The notes: generated by a model from the letters alone, not told the origin. Positions 10,189 through 23,500 are shown, numbered from the stretch's first letter. The stretch: DNA of 64,000 nt from Yersinia vastinensis (GCF_902726565.1 NZ_CACVAF010000010.1:84114-148113), one strand, 5' to 3'. Numbers and translations: made by a program.

Positions 10189-10206
10189 TGTCGCAAAAAG
10201 CCAACA
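10189..10206. promoter_or_regulatory. GlrR-type activator site 3 (near-consensus)
   Basis: TGTC-N10-AACA, one base from the consensus, spaced 32 bp (three helical turns) from site 2. The rest of the 9961-10393 interval is AT-rich and shows no gene. Confidence 0.5.
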
Positions 10207-10398
10207 CCCATACTCTGGCCGAAGAATGCCCAATTCTGCTCCCGCCATTTGGCGAATTTGATCAAAGAGTGCCAATAAGAGTTTCAGAGGCATAAGGAAA
10301 GGTAATTGCAAAGGGCGAGTAGCCACTCATCAGGCTGAAGCTTAAGGTGGGATATGACGTAAGAATTGAGGCAAGACAGATAAAATACAGACGAAAAA

Positions 10399-10420
10399 AA
10401 ACCCCGCATTGCGGGGTTTC
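10399..10420 (-). terminator. Terminator of the tRNA operon
   Basis: A stem, ACCCCGC facing GCGGGGT, is followed on the minus strand by a run of T (plus-strand A tract at 10394-10400), 8 bp after the tRNA-Pro CCA end. Confidence 0.88.
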
Positions 10421-10428
10421 TTCGAAAT

Positions 10429-10505
10429 TGGTCGGCGAGAGAGGATTCGAACCTCCGACCCACTGGTCCCAAACCAGTTGCGCTACCAAGCTGCGCTACT
10501 CGCCG
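10429..10505 (-). tRNA. proM: tRNA-Pro (anticodon UGG)
   Basis: A 77-nt tRNA with encoded CCA. The acceptor stem CGGCGAG pairs with CTCGCCG, the anticodon loop reads TTTGGGA, and the T-loop is TTCGAAT. It is the last gene of the four-tRNA operon, the same order as argX-hisR-leuT-proM of E. coli. Confidence 0.97.
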
Positions 10506-10580
10506 ATTTCTTACTGCTCACTCTACATGGTCTTTCGACCTATGTCCATGTAAATCTTAATAAAATCTACACGTTTTGTG

Positions 10581-10667
10581 TGGTGCGAAGGGAGGGACTT
10601 GAACCCTCACGTCCGTAAGGACACTAACACCTGAAGCTAGCGCGTCTACCAATTCCGCCACCATCGC
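10581..10667 (-). tRNA. leuT: tRNA-Leu (anticodon CAG)
   Basis: An 87-nt class II tRNA with the long variable arm TGTCCTTACGGACG, anticodon CAG in CTTCAGGT and encoded CCA. The acceptor stem has a T-T mismatch at pair 5:68 (GCGATGG against CCTTCGC). The E. coli leuT gene, as I recall it, also has a non-pair there, so this is probably tolerated. Confidence 0.97.
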
Positions 10668-10683
10668 ATGTTCCACAAAAATT

Positions 10684-10760
10684 TGGGGTGGCTAATGGGA
10701 CTCGAACCCACGACAACTGGAATCACAATCCAGGGCTCTACCAACTGAGCTATAGCCACC
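10684..10760 (-). tRNA. hisR: tRNA-His (anticodon GUG)
   Basis: A 77-nt tRNA that includes the encoded extra 5' G (G-1) opposite the C73 discriminator, the identity element for HisRS. The anticodon loop is TTGTGAT and CCA is encoded. Confidence 0.97.
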
Positions 10761-10829
10761 ATCACTTCATACAGCTTACTTCGTCCTACGCGGCAATCTT
10801 ACCACCGCAGCTCTTGCACACAAAATTAA

Positions 10830-10906
<77 letters not shown>

Positions 10907-10927
10907 TTAGCGCCGTTGCGGGTGGGG

Positions 10928-10956
10928 ATACTACGGTTTTAATGCTTGGCTGTCTA
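10928..10956 (-). promoter_or_regulatory. Promoter of the argX-hisR-leuT-proM operon
   Basis: On the minus strand TAGACA and TAGTAT are separated by exactly 17 bp, followed by the GC-rich discriminator CCCCACCCGC. That combination is typical of stable-RNA promoters under stringent (ppGpp/DksA) control. Confidence 0.75.
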
Positions 10957-11054
10957 GTGCTTTTTTAGAAGAAATGATGCGTTTGCTTACGCTTTGCTCA
11001 CTCTGCCACAAAAGTCAGCGCTTAATAGCCCCCACTCCGCCTTGTTCGCTGGTT

Positions 11055-12446
11055 TTATAGGCGTTTCACTTCGGCTGGCGTCTTTTTATGCATACCCAAG
11101 CCAAAATAGCACACGGTGACCAATCCAAGGAAAATCATCCCCACGAATAAAGATAAGCGAGTATCCGGGTTGATCCCCATCCCCACCAACACACAAATCA
11201 GGAAAGCGATAGTGAGGTAGTTTACATACGGGAACATGATGGATTTGAAAGGATGCTGCTTCAATGCTTCTTTATGCACCTGACGAAAACGCAGCTGGCT
11301 CACCAACACCACAAACCACGGCACCATACCCGGTAATACGCTGGCACTATAAACGTACACGAATACCTGCTGTGGATTGGGGATGATGTAATTGAGGCTA
11401 GAGCCCACCATCAAGCACAAAATCGTAACGGCAATACAATACACCGGAACACCACTGGCAGACAATTTGGTCAGGCAAGCAGGGAGCTGACGGTTTTTCG
11501 CTAAGGCATATAACATGCGCCCACCACTGTACATGCCGCTATTACAACCCGACAGCGCAGCGGTAAGCACCACAAAGTTGATAATGCCCGCCGCTGAAAT
11601 GATACCTATCTTGGCAAAGGTCAGGACAAACGGACTGCCCGTCGTACCAATGCCATCCCACGGGAAGATAGTCACGATGACGAAAATAGCCCCAACATAG
11701 AAGATCAGAATACGCCATAAAATGTTATTGATAGCGCGCTTTAGCGTGACCTGAGGATTTCGAGCTTCACCCGCCGTAATGCCCACCAGTTCAACGCCCT
11801 GATAAGAGGCCACCACAATACACAGCGCAAACATAAAACCTTTCCAACCCCCAGCAAAAAAGCCGCCGTGAGCTGTCAGGTTATCAAAACCAATAGGCTG
11901 GCCATGATTACCAAAGCCAAAGAAGATGACGCCCAGCCCTACCAGAATCATCACAATGATGGTTGTCACTTTGATCATCGCAAACCAGAACTCCAGTTCG
12001 CCATATAATCTGACTGCGGCCAGATTCGCCAGCGCCACAATGGCTACTCCGGCAATAGCCGGCAACCATTGGGGAATCTCCGGGAACCAGAATTGGACAT
12101 ACACGCCAATAGCGGTAATTTCAGATATCCCCACCGCTATCCACATAAACCAATAGCCCCAAGCGGTCAGATAGCCGAAATAGGGGCTAAGATATTTATG
12201 CGCATATACAGCAAAAGAACCGGCAACCGGCTCCAGATACAGCATTTCGCCCATTGCCCGCATAATAAAAAATACAAACAAACCGGCAATAATATATGCC
12301 AGTAATACTGACGGCCCTGCCCACTTTAAGGTACTGGCAGAACCCATAAATAGCCCAACACCAATTGTCCCGCCTAATGCTATTAGCTCGATATGCCGGG
12401 CTTCCAGCCCACGGTGTAATCCTTTTTTCTCTTCGTTCCCTGCCAT
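11055..12446 (-). CDS. yifK: Amino acid permease YifK (threonine/serine transporter ThrP)
   Basis: A 463-residue member of the APC superfamily (amino acid transporter family) with about 12 membrane segments. The first is marked by the signature [18 protein letters not shown] at residues 18-35. The conserved motif [24 protein letters not shown] is in helix 3. E. coli YifK imports threonine and serine by proton symport. The gene sits between wecG and the argX tRNA operon, its conserved place. The substrate is inferred from orthology, since sequence alone does not separate ThrP from close paralogues. Confidence 0.92.
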   Translation of the reverse strand: MAGNEEKKGLHRGLEARHIELIALGGTIGVGLFMGSASTLKWAGPSVLLAYIIAGLFVFFIMRAMGEMLYLEPVAGSFAVYAHKYLSPYFGYLTAWGYWFMWIAVGISEITAIGVYVQFWFPEIPQWLPAIAGVAIVALANLAAVRLYGELEFWFAMIKVTTIIVMILVGLGVIFFGFGNHGQPIGFDNLTAHGGFFAGGWKGFMFALCIVVASYQGVELVGITAGEARNPQVTLKRAINNILWRILIFYVGAIFVIVTIFPWDGIGTTGSPFVLTFAKIGIISAAGIINFVVLTAALSGCNSGMYSGGRMLYALAKNRQLPACLTKLSASGVPVYCIAVTILCLMVGSSLNYIIPNPQQVFVYVYSASVLPGMVPWFVVLVSQLRFRQVHKEALKQHPFKSIMFPYVNYLTIAFLICVLVGMGINPDTRLSLFVGMIFLGLVTVCYFGLGMHKKTPAEVKRL

Positions 12447-12532
12447 ATATCCTCTATCAACTTACTGGTGTATGTCTGTTCCGGATTCCGGTTGTTTTTT
12501 TATGAATAAAACATGGTGATGAAAAAAATAAA

Positions 12533-12554
12533 GGCTGAATTTAAGTATTCAGCC
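12533..12554 (-). terminator. Terminator of the wec (ECA) operon
   Basis: An 8-bp stem, GGCTGAAT/ATTCAGCC, with a 6-nt loop is followed on the minus strand by TTTATTTTTTT, about 80 bp after the wecG stop and before yifK. Confidence 0.85.
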
Positions 12555-12632
12555 TAATCATTAATACATTAGTGGATGCAAGCTAAAGAATAGGGAAACA
12601 GCCCACCACAAAACTCCGTTTTTGGGTGATGA

Positions 12633-13409
12633 TTACAGACGTCCGCTGTAATAGTAACCAACAAACTTGAGCAACTTGAATTGGCGACGAATACGGCTTG
12701 GTTGCGCCAGTAAGCGATAAAGCCACTCCAGCCCCATGTTCTGCCATATTTTAGGCGCACGTTTGACATGCCCGGTAAAGACGTCGTAAGTGCCGCCAAC
12801 ACCCATATACAACGCATTAGGATGGACTTTACGACAATCACGCATAAACATTTCCTGTTTTGGCGACCCCATCGCTACCGTCACTATCGCCGCGCCACTG
12901 GCGGCAATCCGTGCAAACAAAGCTTCGCGCTGATCCGGCGTGAAATAGCCGTCCTGACTCCCCACTAAGTTAACATTCCATTGCGCACGCAACTTGGCCT
13001 CGGTTTCAGCTAACACCTCGGGCTTGCCACCGACTAAAAATACGGGTGTCCCTTGTTGGCCCGCACGCTGCATCAATGCTTCCCACAGATCAGCACCCGC
13101 AACCCTTGAAATTTTCGCTTGCGGATATTTCCGGCGAATGGCGCGCACCATACTGATCCCATCGGCATACAGATATTCGGCCTCACAGATCAATTCACGC
13201 AATGCAGCATCATCTTCGGCTTTCATCAGCTTTTCGGCGTTCATTGCAACCAATGTGCCCGTCTTCACTGGGCCGCTACTCAGCAGATGATCCAGCGTCT
13301 GAGTCATGTCACGAAAACCCCAAATCTCGAAGCCACGGACAGTGTATTTTGGAATGGCGATATCTTTAGAAATAACAGTATTTTTGGGAGTAGCAGTATT
13401 CTGTTCCAT
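12633..13409 (-). CDS. wecG: UDP-ManNAcA transferase WecG
   Basis: A GT26-family (WecG/TagA/CpsF) glycosyltransferase that adds N-acetylmannosaminuronic acid to GlcNAc-PP-undecaprenol, forming lipid II of enterobacterial common antigen. The motifs [14 protein letters not shown] and [18 protein letters not shown] are present. It is 258 residues, about 12 longer than the 246 I recall for the family. The extra length is at the N-terminus, where ATPKNTV and AIPKYTV repeat. The ATG at 13409 has a good upstream site (TAAGGAT). The body starts at [14 protein letters not shown]. It follows wzyE by 8 bp. Confidence 0.95.
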   Translation of the reverse strand: MEQNTATPKNTVISKDIAIPKYTVRGFEIWGFRDMTQTLDHLLSSGPVKTGTLVAMNAEKLMKAEDDAALRELICEAEYLYADGISMVRAIRRKYPQAKISRVAGADLWEALMQRAGQQGTPVFLVGGKPEVLAETEAKLRAQWNVNLVGSQDGYFTPDQREALFARIAASGAAIVTVAMGSPKQEMFMRDCRKVHPNALYMGVGGTYDVFTGHVKRAPKIWQNMGLEWLYRLLAQPSRIRRQFKLLKFVGYYYSGRL

Positions 13410-13417
13410 TACGATCC

Positions 13418-15882
<2,465 letters not shown>

Positions 15883-15898
15883 CTACTGTAAAGAGTGT

Positions 15899-17155
15899 TT
15901 ACGGTGATGAATGTCTACGATACATAAGGAATACGCAGCTACAGAGCGCGAAATAGACGATATAGGTGGCCATATAGGCCTGTGCCGCCCCCAAAGAGCC
16001 ATTCATTGGAATTAACCAATGGGCAAACCCGGTTAACAGTAAAAACTGGCTGACTTCCGTCAGAATGTAAAAGCGTAAAGAGGCTTTGGCGATTACCAAA
16101 TAACCAAACACATATGACCCGACTTTCAACACATCGCCCACGAGCTGCCAAGCAAAAAGGTCACGCATGGCCGTAAACTGGTGAGAGAACAGCAACCAGA
16201 TAGCGAAATCACGTAACAACCAGACTATCAGGCTGGCGGTCGCCACTGCTGGTAAGACAAACTTCAGTGAGCGCAGGATTTCACGCGAAATCGCCGCTTT
16301 CTCTTTCAGTCTCGACAGCGTGGGCAGCAAATAGACGGTAAATGATGCTGTGATAAATTGTAGATAAGCATCTGAAATACTGCTCACCCCTTGCCAGATC
16401 CCCACCGCATCCCAACCATAGCGGTCAGCCAGTAAGTTACGCATCATCACATAAGCGACCGGTAGGGTCACCGAAGTAATCAACGCCATAATGGTAAACT
16501 TACCCAAATGGCTTGCCAACGCTTTATCCCAGCTAAGTTTAAGATAACTTAAGGGAATAGTCTTGCGCCGAATAAGCATTGCCCCCGCTGGGATAACCAC
16601 CAGCGCAGGAACCAATGCCAACCCCACTAAGGCTCCGGGATAGCCCCCAATCTGGAAGCAAATATAGTACGCCACCACACCGATCAGGCTACCGCCAATC
16701 ACGGCCAGCGCATTCCCCATGGCATCGCGATAACCTTTAAGGATAGCCAAAAACAGGTTGGCGTAAGCTATTCCCATCTGGATAAGCGCGACTGCGCGCA
16801 CCACATTCTGGTAATCACTATGACCGAATAACGCAATACTAACGGGCTTTGCCGCCAACAGGAAAATCAATGCCAGCAACGTTGAGAACCCCAGAACAAT
16901 CGCTGATGAGGTTCCTAAAACAGCCCGAAGACGTTCAGGTTGCTGATGGTATTCAGCAACATATTTAGTAATACCGTTGAAGATACCCGCGCCGGAGAGC
17001 ACGCCTAATACCGTAATTAGCTGGCGAAAGTTACCCGCCTGCCCAACACCACTAGGGCCAAAGGTCACCGCCAGCAGTTTAACCACTAACAGCCCTACGC
17101 CAATCTTAATCAGCGTAGAGCCAGCAGTCCAAATCGATGCTTTTGCCAGAGACAT
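15899..17155 (-). CDS. wzxE: ECA lipid III flippase WzxE
   Basis: A 418-residue MATE/Wzx-type flippase with about 12 membrane segments that moves undecaprenyl-linked ECA repeat units across the inner membrane. The start MSLAKASIWTAGSTLIKIG (ATG at 17155) matches orthologues, and the upstream open frame of 17 codons is rejected for that reason. The conserved blocks GVGQAGNFRQLITVLGVLSGAGIFNG and ISDAYLQFITASFTVYLLPTLSRL are visible. Its start lies one base after the wecE stop, implying coupled translation. Confidence 0.96.
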   Translation of the reverse strand: MSLAKASIWTAGSTLIKIGVGLLVVKLLAVTFGPSGVGQAGNFRQLITVLGVLSGAGIFNGITKYVAEYHQQPERLRAVLGTSSAIVLGFSTLLALIFLLAAKPVSIALFGHSDYQNVVRAVALIQMGIAYANLFLAILKGYRDAMGNALAVIGGSLIGVVAYYICFQIGGYPGALVGLALVPALVVIPAGAMLIRRKTIPLSYLKLSWDKALASHLGKFTIMALITSVTLPVAYVMMRNLLADRYGWDAVGIWQGVSSISDAYLQFITASFTVYLLPTLSRLKEKAAISREILRSLKFVLPAVATASLIVWLLRDFAIWLLFSHQFTAMRDLFAWQLVGDVLKVGSYVFGYLVIAKASLRFYILTEVSQFLLLTGFAHWLIPMNGSLGAAQAYMATYIVYFALCSCVFLMYRRHSSP

Positions 17156-17156
17156 A

Positions 17157-18287
17157 TCAGGCGAAGAAACTGAGAACAGTATTAATAACCGTGCTCTGAT
17201 TAACATCAGTCAGGTTGTAGAAGATTGGCAAGCGAACCAGGCGTTCACTTTCCTTAGTAGTAAAACGGTCTTCGCCATCCATACGGCCAAATTCCTCACC
17301 TGCCGGACAAGCATGCAACGGAATATAATGGAACACCGCCATGATCTCAGCTTCTTTTAAGTAGCTGATGAACGCCGAACGCTCTTCGATATCACGCAGT
17401 TTGATGTAAAACATATGCGCGTTCTGTGCCAGATTGTCAGGAATAACAGGTAAATCAATGCGCCCAGCCTCAGCCAAGGGTTTGAAAGCATCATAATAGT
17501 TATGCCACAACGCCAGACGGCGTTTATTGATTTGTTCTGCCGCTTCCAACTGGCCCCACAGATAAGCTGCCTGTAAGTCAGACATCAAATAGCTGGAGCC
17601 GATATCGCGCCACGTATACTTATCAACCTGACCACGGAAGAACTGGCTACGGTTGGTGCCTTTTTCACGGATGATTTCTGCGCGGTCAATCAGTGACGGG
17701 TCATTGATTAGTGTTGCACCGCCCTCACCACCCGCGGTGTAGTTTTTGGTTTCATGAAAACTAAAGCAACCGATATGGCCGATAGTCCCCAACGCTTTGC
17801 CTTTGTAAGTCGACATTACGCCTTGAGCTGCATCTTCGACCACAAACAAATTATGCTTTTGCGCCAACGCCATAATAGTGTCCATCTCACAAGCCACACC
17901 GGCATAGTGGACTGGCACGATAGCTCTGGTTTTGTCAGTGATCGCCGCTTCAATTTTGGTTTCATCAATGTTCATGGTATCTGGACGAATATCAACAAAC
18001 ACCATTTTCGCACCGCGCAGCACAAAGGCATTGGCAGTCGAGACGAAAGTAAAGCTTGGCATAATCACTTCATCACCAGGCTTGATATCCAGCAGCAATG
18101 CGGCCATTTCCAGTGATGCAGTACAAGACGGGGTCAGTAACACTTTCGGGCACTCAAAGTGCTTCTCCATCCACTGCTGACAGCGACGGGTAAACCCACC
18201 ATCGCCGCATAATTTGCCGCTGGTGATTGCTGCTTGCATATAACCCAGTTCAGTGCCGACTACCGGTGGAGCGTTAAATGGAATCAT
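17157..18287 (-). CDS. wecE: TDP-4-keto-6-deoxyglucose aminotransferase WecE
   Basis: A PLP-dependent sugar aminotransferase of the DegT/DnrJ/EryC1 family. It converts TDP-4-keto-6-deoxy-D-glucose to TDP-4-amino-4,6-dideoxy-D-galactose (TDP-Fuc4N) for ECA. It is 376 residues, the same as E. coli. The PLP lysine is in CFSFHETKNYTAGGEGGA, near residue 181. I start at MIPFNAPPVVG (18287) because of a strong GGGG-type ribosome site and homology. The longer open frame overlaps wecD. It begins 1 bp after the wecD stop. Confidence 0.97.
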   Translation of the reverse strand: MIPFNAPPVVGTELGYMQAAITSGKLCGDGGFTRRCQQWMEKHFECPKVLLTPSCTASLEMAALLLDIKPGDEVIMPSFTFVSTANAFVLRGAKMVFVDIRPDTMNIDETKIEAAITDKTRAIVPVHYAGVACEMDTIMALAQKHNLFVVEDAAQGVMSTYKGKALGTIGHIGCFSFHETKNYTAGGEGGATLINDPSLIDRAEIIREKGTNRSQFFRGQVDKYTWRDIGSSYLMSDLQAAYLWGQLEAAEQINKRRLALWHNYYDAFKPLAEAGRIDLPVIPDNLAQNAHMFYIKLRDIEERSAFISYLKEAEIMAVFHYIPLHACPAGEEFGRMDGEDRFTTKESERLVRLPIFYNLTDVNQSTVINTVLSFFA

Positions 18288-18288
18288 C

Positions 18289-19020
18289 TCATCCCCTGCA
18301 TAACCAATACGCGGTGCTTTCAATCGAAGCACCACTGCGAATATAAAGACGTAAAGCAGCAATATTGCTCATTTGTGTGGCCACCCGTAACCGGTGTAAT
18401 CCATGACTCTGGCACCACTGCTTTGCCGCCGACATTAATGATAAACCGATGCCTTTACCCTGCGCATTAGGGAATACAGCCAACAAGCCAATGCGCGCGC
18501 TACCCTCGTGCAAATCACGGAGTGTGACAAACCCCGCAGGTTGCCCCGACGAATCCATCACCAACAGACATTGATGGTCGAATGTGCCCAGCACCGCTTT
18601 TTCAGCCCATAAGGCATAAAATCGCCCACTGTCTTGTGGGTCATACCATGGGGCACGAAAGCGGCTCAATGCAAAGGCATTAGCAGCAACACTGCGTAAC
18701 AGTGGTATATCTGCTATGACAGCGACCCGCTGTTGATAAGTTCCAACATCGGCCCTAACTGAAGCATTTTCCATGCCAACCGCGTCGTCTACTGACAGCG
18801 CCAGATCAATCTCCCCTTCGACGAGCTTAAAACCAAGCAGTCCAAGGGAATCAATAAGATCAAGACGATGGGTAGGGACTTTGGCTTGGACAAGGGTAAA
18901 AGCATCCAACTCAGCCGGATTAACTTGCGGGGCTGAGTCGGAGAAAATTAGTTTTGCGCTTGGTCGCTGGAAAAATTCACTTTCCCAGTCCAGTGGCTCA
19001 ATACTGGCGTGGACGGGCAT
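18289..19020 (-). CDS. wecD: TDP-Fuc4N acetyltransferase WecD
   Basis: A GNAT-fold acetyltransferase (243 residues) that acetylates TDP-Fuc4N with acetyl-CoA to give TDP-Fuc4NAc. The C-terminal acetyl-CoA site [24 protein letters not shown] and the ending [19 protein letters not shown] are typical. It starts at [17 protein letters not shown] (19020), overlapping the 3' end of rffH by 23 bp, and is followed directly by wecE. It is somewhat longer than the 224 residues I recall for E. coli. The additional residues lie in the N-terminal third, which is the least conserved part. Confidence 0.94.
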   Translation of the reverse strand: MPVHASIEPLDWESEFFQRPSAKLIFSDSAPQVNPAELDAFTLVQAKVPTHRLDLIDSLGLLGFKLVEGEIDLALSVDDAVGMENASVRADVGTYQQRVAVIADIPLLRSVAANAFALSRFRAPWYDPQDSGRFYALWAEKAVLGTFDHQCLLVMDSSGQPAGFVTLRDLHEGSARIGLLAVFPNAQGKGIGLSLMSAAKQWCQSHGLHRLRVATQMSNIAALRLYIRSGASIESTAYWLCRG

Positions 19021-19879
19021 GGAGCAAGTCCAATAGATATTTGCCATAACCGGTTTTAGCCAACGCAGTGGCCGCACGTTTTACGCCATCGTCATCCAGC
19101 CAGCCATTACGCCATGAGATCTCTTCCAGACAAGCAATTTTGAAACCTTGCCGTTTTTCAACGGTTTGTACAAAAGTACTGGCTTCAATCAAGCTGTCAT
19201 GAGTGCCGGTATCCAACCAAGCAAAACCGCGGCCTAACAATTCAACGGTTAGCTCACCGCGCTCTAAATACATCTGGTTAATGCTGGTAATTTCCAGTTC
19301 ACCACGAGAAGATGGCTTAACTTGCTTGGCAAAATCAACAACTTGATTGTCATAGAAATAAAGCCCAGTCACTGCCCAATTAGACTTAGGCTGACTTGGT
19401 TTCTCTTCAATAGATAACGCGCGGAAGTTGTCATCAAACTCCACCACGCCAAAGCGCTCTGGATCCATGACTTGATAGCCAAAGACAGTTGCCCCCTTCT
19501 GACGCGCAGCAACGGCTTTCAGTTTCGGACTAAAGCCCTGACCGAAGTAAATGTTATCGCCAAGCACCAAGCAACAAGGCTCATGACCAATAAACTCTTC
19601 ACCGATGATAAATGCTTGTGCCAGCCCATCCGGACTGGGCTGCGCGGCATAACTCAGCTTGATACCAAACTCATCACCATTGCCCAACAGACGCTGGAAT
19701 GACGGCAAATCTTCTGGGGTAGAGATAATCAGGATATCGCGGATCCCTGCCAGCATCAGCACGGACAGCGGATAATAAATCATCGGTTTATCATAAACGG
19801 GAAGCAGTTGCTTAGAGACACCACGGGTGATGGGGTGCAACCTTGTGCCGGAGCCACCAGCCAGAATTATGCCTTTCAT
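18998..19879 (-). CDS. rffH: Glucose-1-phosphate thymidylyltransferase RffH
   Basis: This enzyme makes TDP-glucose from glucose-1-phosphate and dTTP, feeding TDP-Fuc4NAc synthesis. It is 293 residues, the same as E. coli RffH. The nucleotide-binding N-terminus [18 protein letters not shown] and the motif [20 protein letters not shown] are intact. The ATG at 19879 has an AGGAG site 5 nt upstream, so the 14 extra upstream codons are not used. It is separated from rffG by 120 bp, the widest gap in this half of the operon. RffH is a paralogue of RmlA, and the assignment rests on operon context. Confidence 0.96.
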   Translation of the reverse strand: MKGIILAGGSGTRLHPITRGVSKQLLPVYDKPMIYYPLSVLMLAGIRDILIISTPEDLPSFQRLLGNGDEFGIKLSYAAQPSPDGLAQAFIIGEEFIGHEPCCLVLGDNIYFGQGFSPKLKAVAARQKGATVFGYQVMDPERFGVVEFDDNFRALSIEEKPSQPKSNWAVTGLYFYDNQVVDFAKQVKPSSRGELEITSINQMYLERGELTVELLGRGFAWLDTGTHDSLIEASTFVQTVEKRQGFKIACLEEISWRNGWLDDDGVKRAATALAKTGYGKYLLDLLHARPRQY

Positions 19880-19999
19880 ACTTACTCCTGAAACCATCAA
19901 GCAAGACGCCATTAATATCAATCAATAGCGCCGTCCTGATGATGAATCGATTTTTTAGCCTATGGCGGGGTGCCCTACAATAGGCAAGAGACTACTAAA

Positions 20000-21073
20000 T
20001 CAGTCACTTAAACCCAAACGTTCACCGGCGTAAGAGCCATCCTGAACACGACGCCACCAAGATTCGTTATGCAAATACCATAATACGGTTTTGCGAATGC
20101 CGCTTTCGAACGTTTCCTGTGGCTTCCAACCCAGCTCCCGCTCAATTTTGCTGGCATCAATGGCATAGCGCATATCGTGGCCGGGCCGGTCTTTGACATA
20201 AGTAATCAAGTCACGATAGTGAGCAATTCCCGTTGGTTTTTCAGGAACCAGTTCATCTAATAAGCTGCAAATAGTTTCAACCACTTCAATATTCTTGCGC
20301 TCATTATGACCGCCGATATTGTACGTTTCGCCTACCACACCTTCGGTAACCACCTGATACAAAGCTCTGGCATGGTCTTCAACATACAACCAATCGCGAA
20401 CCTGAGCGCCATTGCCATAGACTGGCAGTGGTTTGCCTGCCAACGCATTCAAAATAACCAGCGGTATCAATTTCTCAGGGAAATGGTACGGTCCGTAGTT
20501 ATTTGAGCAATTCGTCACTAACGTGGGTAAGCCATAGGTTCGCAGCCAAGCGCGCACTAAATGGTCACTGGAGGCTTTGGACGCTGAATAAGGGCTACTG
20601 GGCGCATAAGGCGTAGTTTCAGTAAAGAGATCATCTGTACCATGCAGATCACCATAGACCTCATCCGTTGAGATATGGTGAAAGCGAAACGCCAGTTTTT
20701 CCTCAGCACCGAGTGGCTGCCAGTAATGGCGCGCCGCTTCCAACATCTGGTAAGTACCCATGACGTTAGTTTCGATAAAGGCAGCCGGGCCATCAATAGA
20801 GCGGTCGACATGGCTTTCTGCCGCCAGATGCATCACAACATCCGGTTGGTATTGTGCAAAAACCCGATCCAGCTCAGCGCGATCGCAAATATCAACCTGC
20901 TCAAAAGCGTAACGCTCACTGTCAGCAACCACCGCCAGTGATTCCAAATTGCCCGCGTAGGTGAGTTTATCAACCACCACCACGCTATCTGAGGTGCCAT
21001 TGATAATATGTCTTACCACTGCGGAGCCGATAAAGCCGGCCCCACCGGTGACTAGAATACGTCTCAACGCCAT
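20000..21073 (-). CDS. rffG: dTDP-glucose 4,6-dehydratase RffG
   Basis: An extended short-chain dehydrogenase (357 residues) that converts TDP-glucose to TDP-4-keto-6-deoxyglucose. The NAD-binding [10 protein letters not shown] is at about residues 10-19. The catalytic Tyr and Lys are in [15 protein letters not shown], with the Thr-Asp-Glu triad in [11 protein letters not shown]. The start ATG at 21073 has an AAAGGAG site and overlaps the wecC stop by 10 bp. It is a paralogue of RmlB, and context in the wec operon decides the name. Confidence 0.97.
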   Translation of the reverse strand: MALRRILVTGGAGFIGSAVVRHIINGTSDSVVVVDKLTYAGNLESLAVVADSERYAFEQVDICDRAELDRVFAQYQPDVVMHLAAESHVDRSIDGPAAFIETNVMGTYQMLEAARHYWQPLGAEEKLAFRFHHISTDEVYGDLHGTDDLFTETTPYAPSSPYSASKASSDHLVRAWLRTYGLPTLVTNCSNNYGPYHFPEKLIPLVILNALAGKPLPVYGNGAQVRDWLYVEDHARALYQVVTEGVVGETYNIGGHNERKNIEVVETICSLLDELVPEKPTGIAHYRDLITYVKDRPGHDMRYAIDASKIERELGWKPQETFESGIRKTVLWYLHNESWWRRVQDGSYAGERLGLSD

Positions 21074-22326
21074 ACTCCTTTAGTGTCCACAATCCATGAT
21101 TGCTTCACATCTTCAGGTTTAATCGCCTTAAATTGGCTGTGATCCACTAACATCACCAGCACATCGGCTTGCTGTAAGGCCGTCGCGGTATCTTTCAAGG
21201 TAACGTGACCCGCCAGAGACTTCGGCAACTGCTCAACATTAGGCTCAACCACCAATGTTTCACCAACGTGCCATTGGGCGATCAAATGAGCAATTTCAAC
21301 TGCTGGGCTTTCACGCAGGTCATCGATATTTGGCTTAAATGCTAGGCCGAAACAGGCAATTTTCACTTCAGAGGCTCGTTTATCAGTCGCCGCTAGACAA
21401 TCCGCCACAGCCGCTTTCACCCGGTCAACAACCCACAGTGGTTTGCCATCATTCACCAACCGTGCGGTATGAATCAGACGGGCCAGTTGTGGATTTTGAG
21501 AAACGATAAACCAAGGGTCTACAGCAATACAATGGCCGCCAACACCCGGGCCTGGCTGCAAGATATTCACACGTGGGTGACGATTCGCCAGACGAATCAG
21601 CTCCCATACATTGATCCCCTGCTCAGCACAAATCAGTGACAGCTCATTGGCAAAGGCAATATTCACGTCACGGAAGCTGTTTTCAGTCAGCTTGCACATT
21701 TCAGCGGTGCGGGAGTTCGTCACCACACACTCACCTTCGAGGAAAATTTTATACAGCTCACTGGCGCGGGCAGAACATTTTGGCGTCATACCACCGATAA
21801 CACGGTCATTTTGAATCAGTTCGACCATCACCTGCCCCGGTAACACACGCTCAGGGCAATAAGCGATATTAATATCTGCCTCTTCACCTGCTTGTTGCGG
21901 GAAACTTAAATCAGGGCGAGCTTCTGCTAACCATTGTGCCATTTGTTCAGTGGCACCCACTGGAGATGTAGACTCCAGAATCACCAAATCGCCTTTTTTC
22001 AGTACAGGGGCAATAGATTTAGCGGCTGATTCGACAAAAACCATATCGGGTTCATGATCGCCTTTAAACGGTGTCGGCACGGCAATGAGAAACGCATCTG
22101 CTGGCAGTGGTTTGGTTACTGCCTGCAGGTAACCCCCTTCGACAGCAATTTTTACCACTTTATCTAAATCCGGCTCCACGATATGGATAGCACCGCGATT
22201 AATCGTTTCAACGGCATGGGCGTTAACATCAACACCAATCACTTTCTTCTTGCGCGACGCGAAAGCAGCAGCAGTTGGCAGACCAATATACCCAAGACCG
22301 ATAACAGAAATAGTTTCAAAACTCAT
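21064..22326 (-). CDS. wecC: UDP-N-acetyl-D-mannosamine dehydrogenase WecC
   Basis: This enzyme oxidises UDP-ManNAc to UDP-ManNAcA with NAD+, in two steps. It is 420 residues, identical in length to E. coli. The N-terminal Rossmann motif [16 protein letters not shown] and the catalytic cysteine in [15 protein letters not shown] are intact. Its start overlaps the wecB stop by 4 bp, matching its place as the next enzyme after the epimerase. It belongs to the UDP-glucose/GDP-mannose dehydrogenase family. Confidence 0.97.
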   Translation of the reverse strand: MSFETISVIGLGYIGLPTAAAFASRKKKVIGVDVNAHAVETINRGAIHIVEPDLDKVVKIAVEGGYLQAVTKPLPADAFLIAVPTPFKGDHEPDMVFVESAAKSIAPVLKKGDLVILESTSPVGATEQMAQWLAEARPDLSFPQQAGEEADINIAYCPERVLPGQVMVELIQNDRVIGGMTPKCSARASELYKIFLEGECVVTNSRTAEMCKLTENSFRDVNIAFANELSLICAEQGINVWELIRLANRHPRVNILQPGPGVGGHCIAVDPWFIVSQNPQLARLIHTARLVNDGKPLWVVDRVKAAVADCLAATDKRASEVKIACFGLAFKPNIDDLRESPAVEIAHLIAQWHVGETLVVEPNVEQLPKSLAGHVTLKDTATALQQADVLVMLVDHSQFKAIKPEDVKQSWIVDTKGVWR

Positions 22327-23453
22327 AGCGTCACCTGATGATTCTTTAAAGCTTCAAGGATGCGTTGACAGGCGTGCCCGTCACCGTAAGGATTATGTGC
22401 CCGTGTCATTTGATGATAGGCAGTTTCATCAGTCAGTAAGCGGGTCACTGCATCGACAATCTTATTAATATTAGTGCCTACCAACAAAACAGTACCGGAA
22501 TCGACAGCTTCTGGACGCTCTGTTGTATCGCGCATCACCAGTACTGGCTTACCTAATGAAGGCGCTTCTTCCTGAATACCACCGGAATCTGTCAAAATGA
22601 GATACGCGTGGTTCATCAAATAAACAAATGGCAGATAATCTTGCGGGTCGATCAGAATAATATTATCAATCCCTTTCAAGATACGGTTAACCGGCTCACT
22701 GACATTTGGATTGAGATGTACGGGGTAGACAACCTGAACATCAGGGTGTTTACGGGCGATTTCAGCCAATGCACTACAGATACGCTCAAACCCGCCACCA
22801 AAACTCTCACGACGGTGGCCTGTGACCAAAATCATCTTCTTATTGGCATCAAGGAATGGATAGCGATCAGCCAAACTGGCTCGCAGCTCTGGATTATTCA
22901 TCACCCGATCCCGAACCCAGAACAGCGCATCAATCACGGTATTGCCCGTCACAAAAATACGATTTTCTGGCACCATTTCACGTAACAGATTCTGTCGGGA
23001 GTTTTCCGTCGGCGCAAAATGATACATGGCAAGATGACCCGTCAATTGACGGTTGGCTTCTTCCGGCCATGGAGAATAGAGGTTCCCGGTACGTAAGCCA
23101 GCTTCGACATGGCCAACAGGGATACGATGATAAAATGCAGCAAGGCTGGTCGACAGGGTTGTCGTGGTGTCACCATGCACGAGGATAACGTCTGGCTTAA
23201 ACTCCGCCAGCACGGGTTTTAACCCCTCCAGAATTCGGCAGGTTATTTCCGTTAATCCCTGACCCGGTTTCATGATATTCAAATCATAATCCGGTTGAAT
23301 CTCAAATAAACGTAACACTTGATCCAACATCTCACGATGTTGGGCAGTGACACAAACTCTTGATTCAAAGGCTTCATCCTGAGCCAAGGCATGCACCAGA
23401 GGAGCCATTTTAATGGCTTCAGGCCGGGTGCCAAAAACAGTCAACACTTTCAC
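22323..23453 (-). CDS. wecB: UDP-GlcNAc 2-epimerase WecB
   Basis: A 376-residue GT-B-fold, non-hydrolysing epimerase that interconverts UDP-GlcNAc and UDP-ManNAc. The N-terminus [20 protein letters not shown] and the motifs [30 protein letters not shown] and [29 protein letters not shown] are family hallmarks. The start codon is GTG (23451-23453), as I recall for E. coli. The preceding 96 bp contain a stable hairpin. wecC follows with a 4-bp overlap. Confidence 0.97.
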   Translation of the reverse strand: MKVLTVFGTRPEAIKMAPLVHALAQDEAFESRVCVTAQHREMLDQVLRLFEIQPDYDLNIMKPGQGLTEITCRILEGLKPVLAEFKPDVILVHGDTTTTLSTSLAAFYHRIPVGHVEAGLRTGNLYSPWPEEANRQLTGHLAMYHFAPTENSRQNLLREMVPENRIFVTGNTVIDALFWVRDRVMNNPELRASLADRYPFLDANKKMILVTGHRRESFGGGFERICSALAEIARKHPDVQVVYPVHLNPNVSEPVNRILKGIDNIILIDPQDYLPFVYLMNHAYLILTDSGGIQEEAPSLGKPVLVMRDTTERPEAVDSGTVLLVGTNINKIVDAVTRLLTDETAYHQMTRAHNPYGDGHACQRILEALKNHQVTL

Positions 23454-23500
23454 AGTGAATCTCTTTAAGGTCAGTTAGCCGCAGACAGCGCCTGCAAGTT

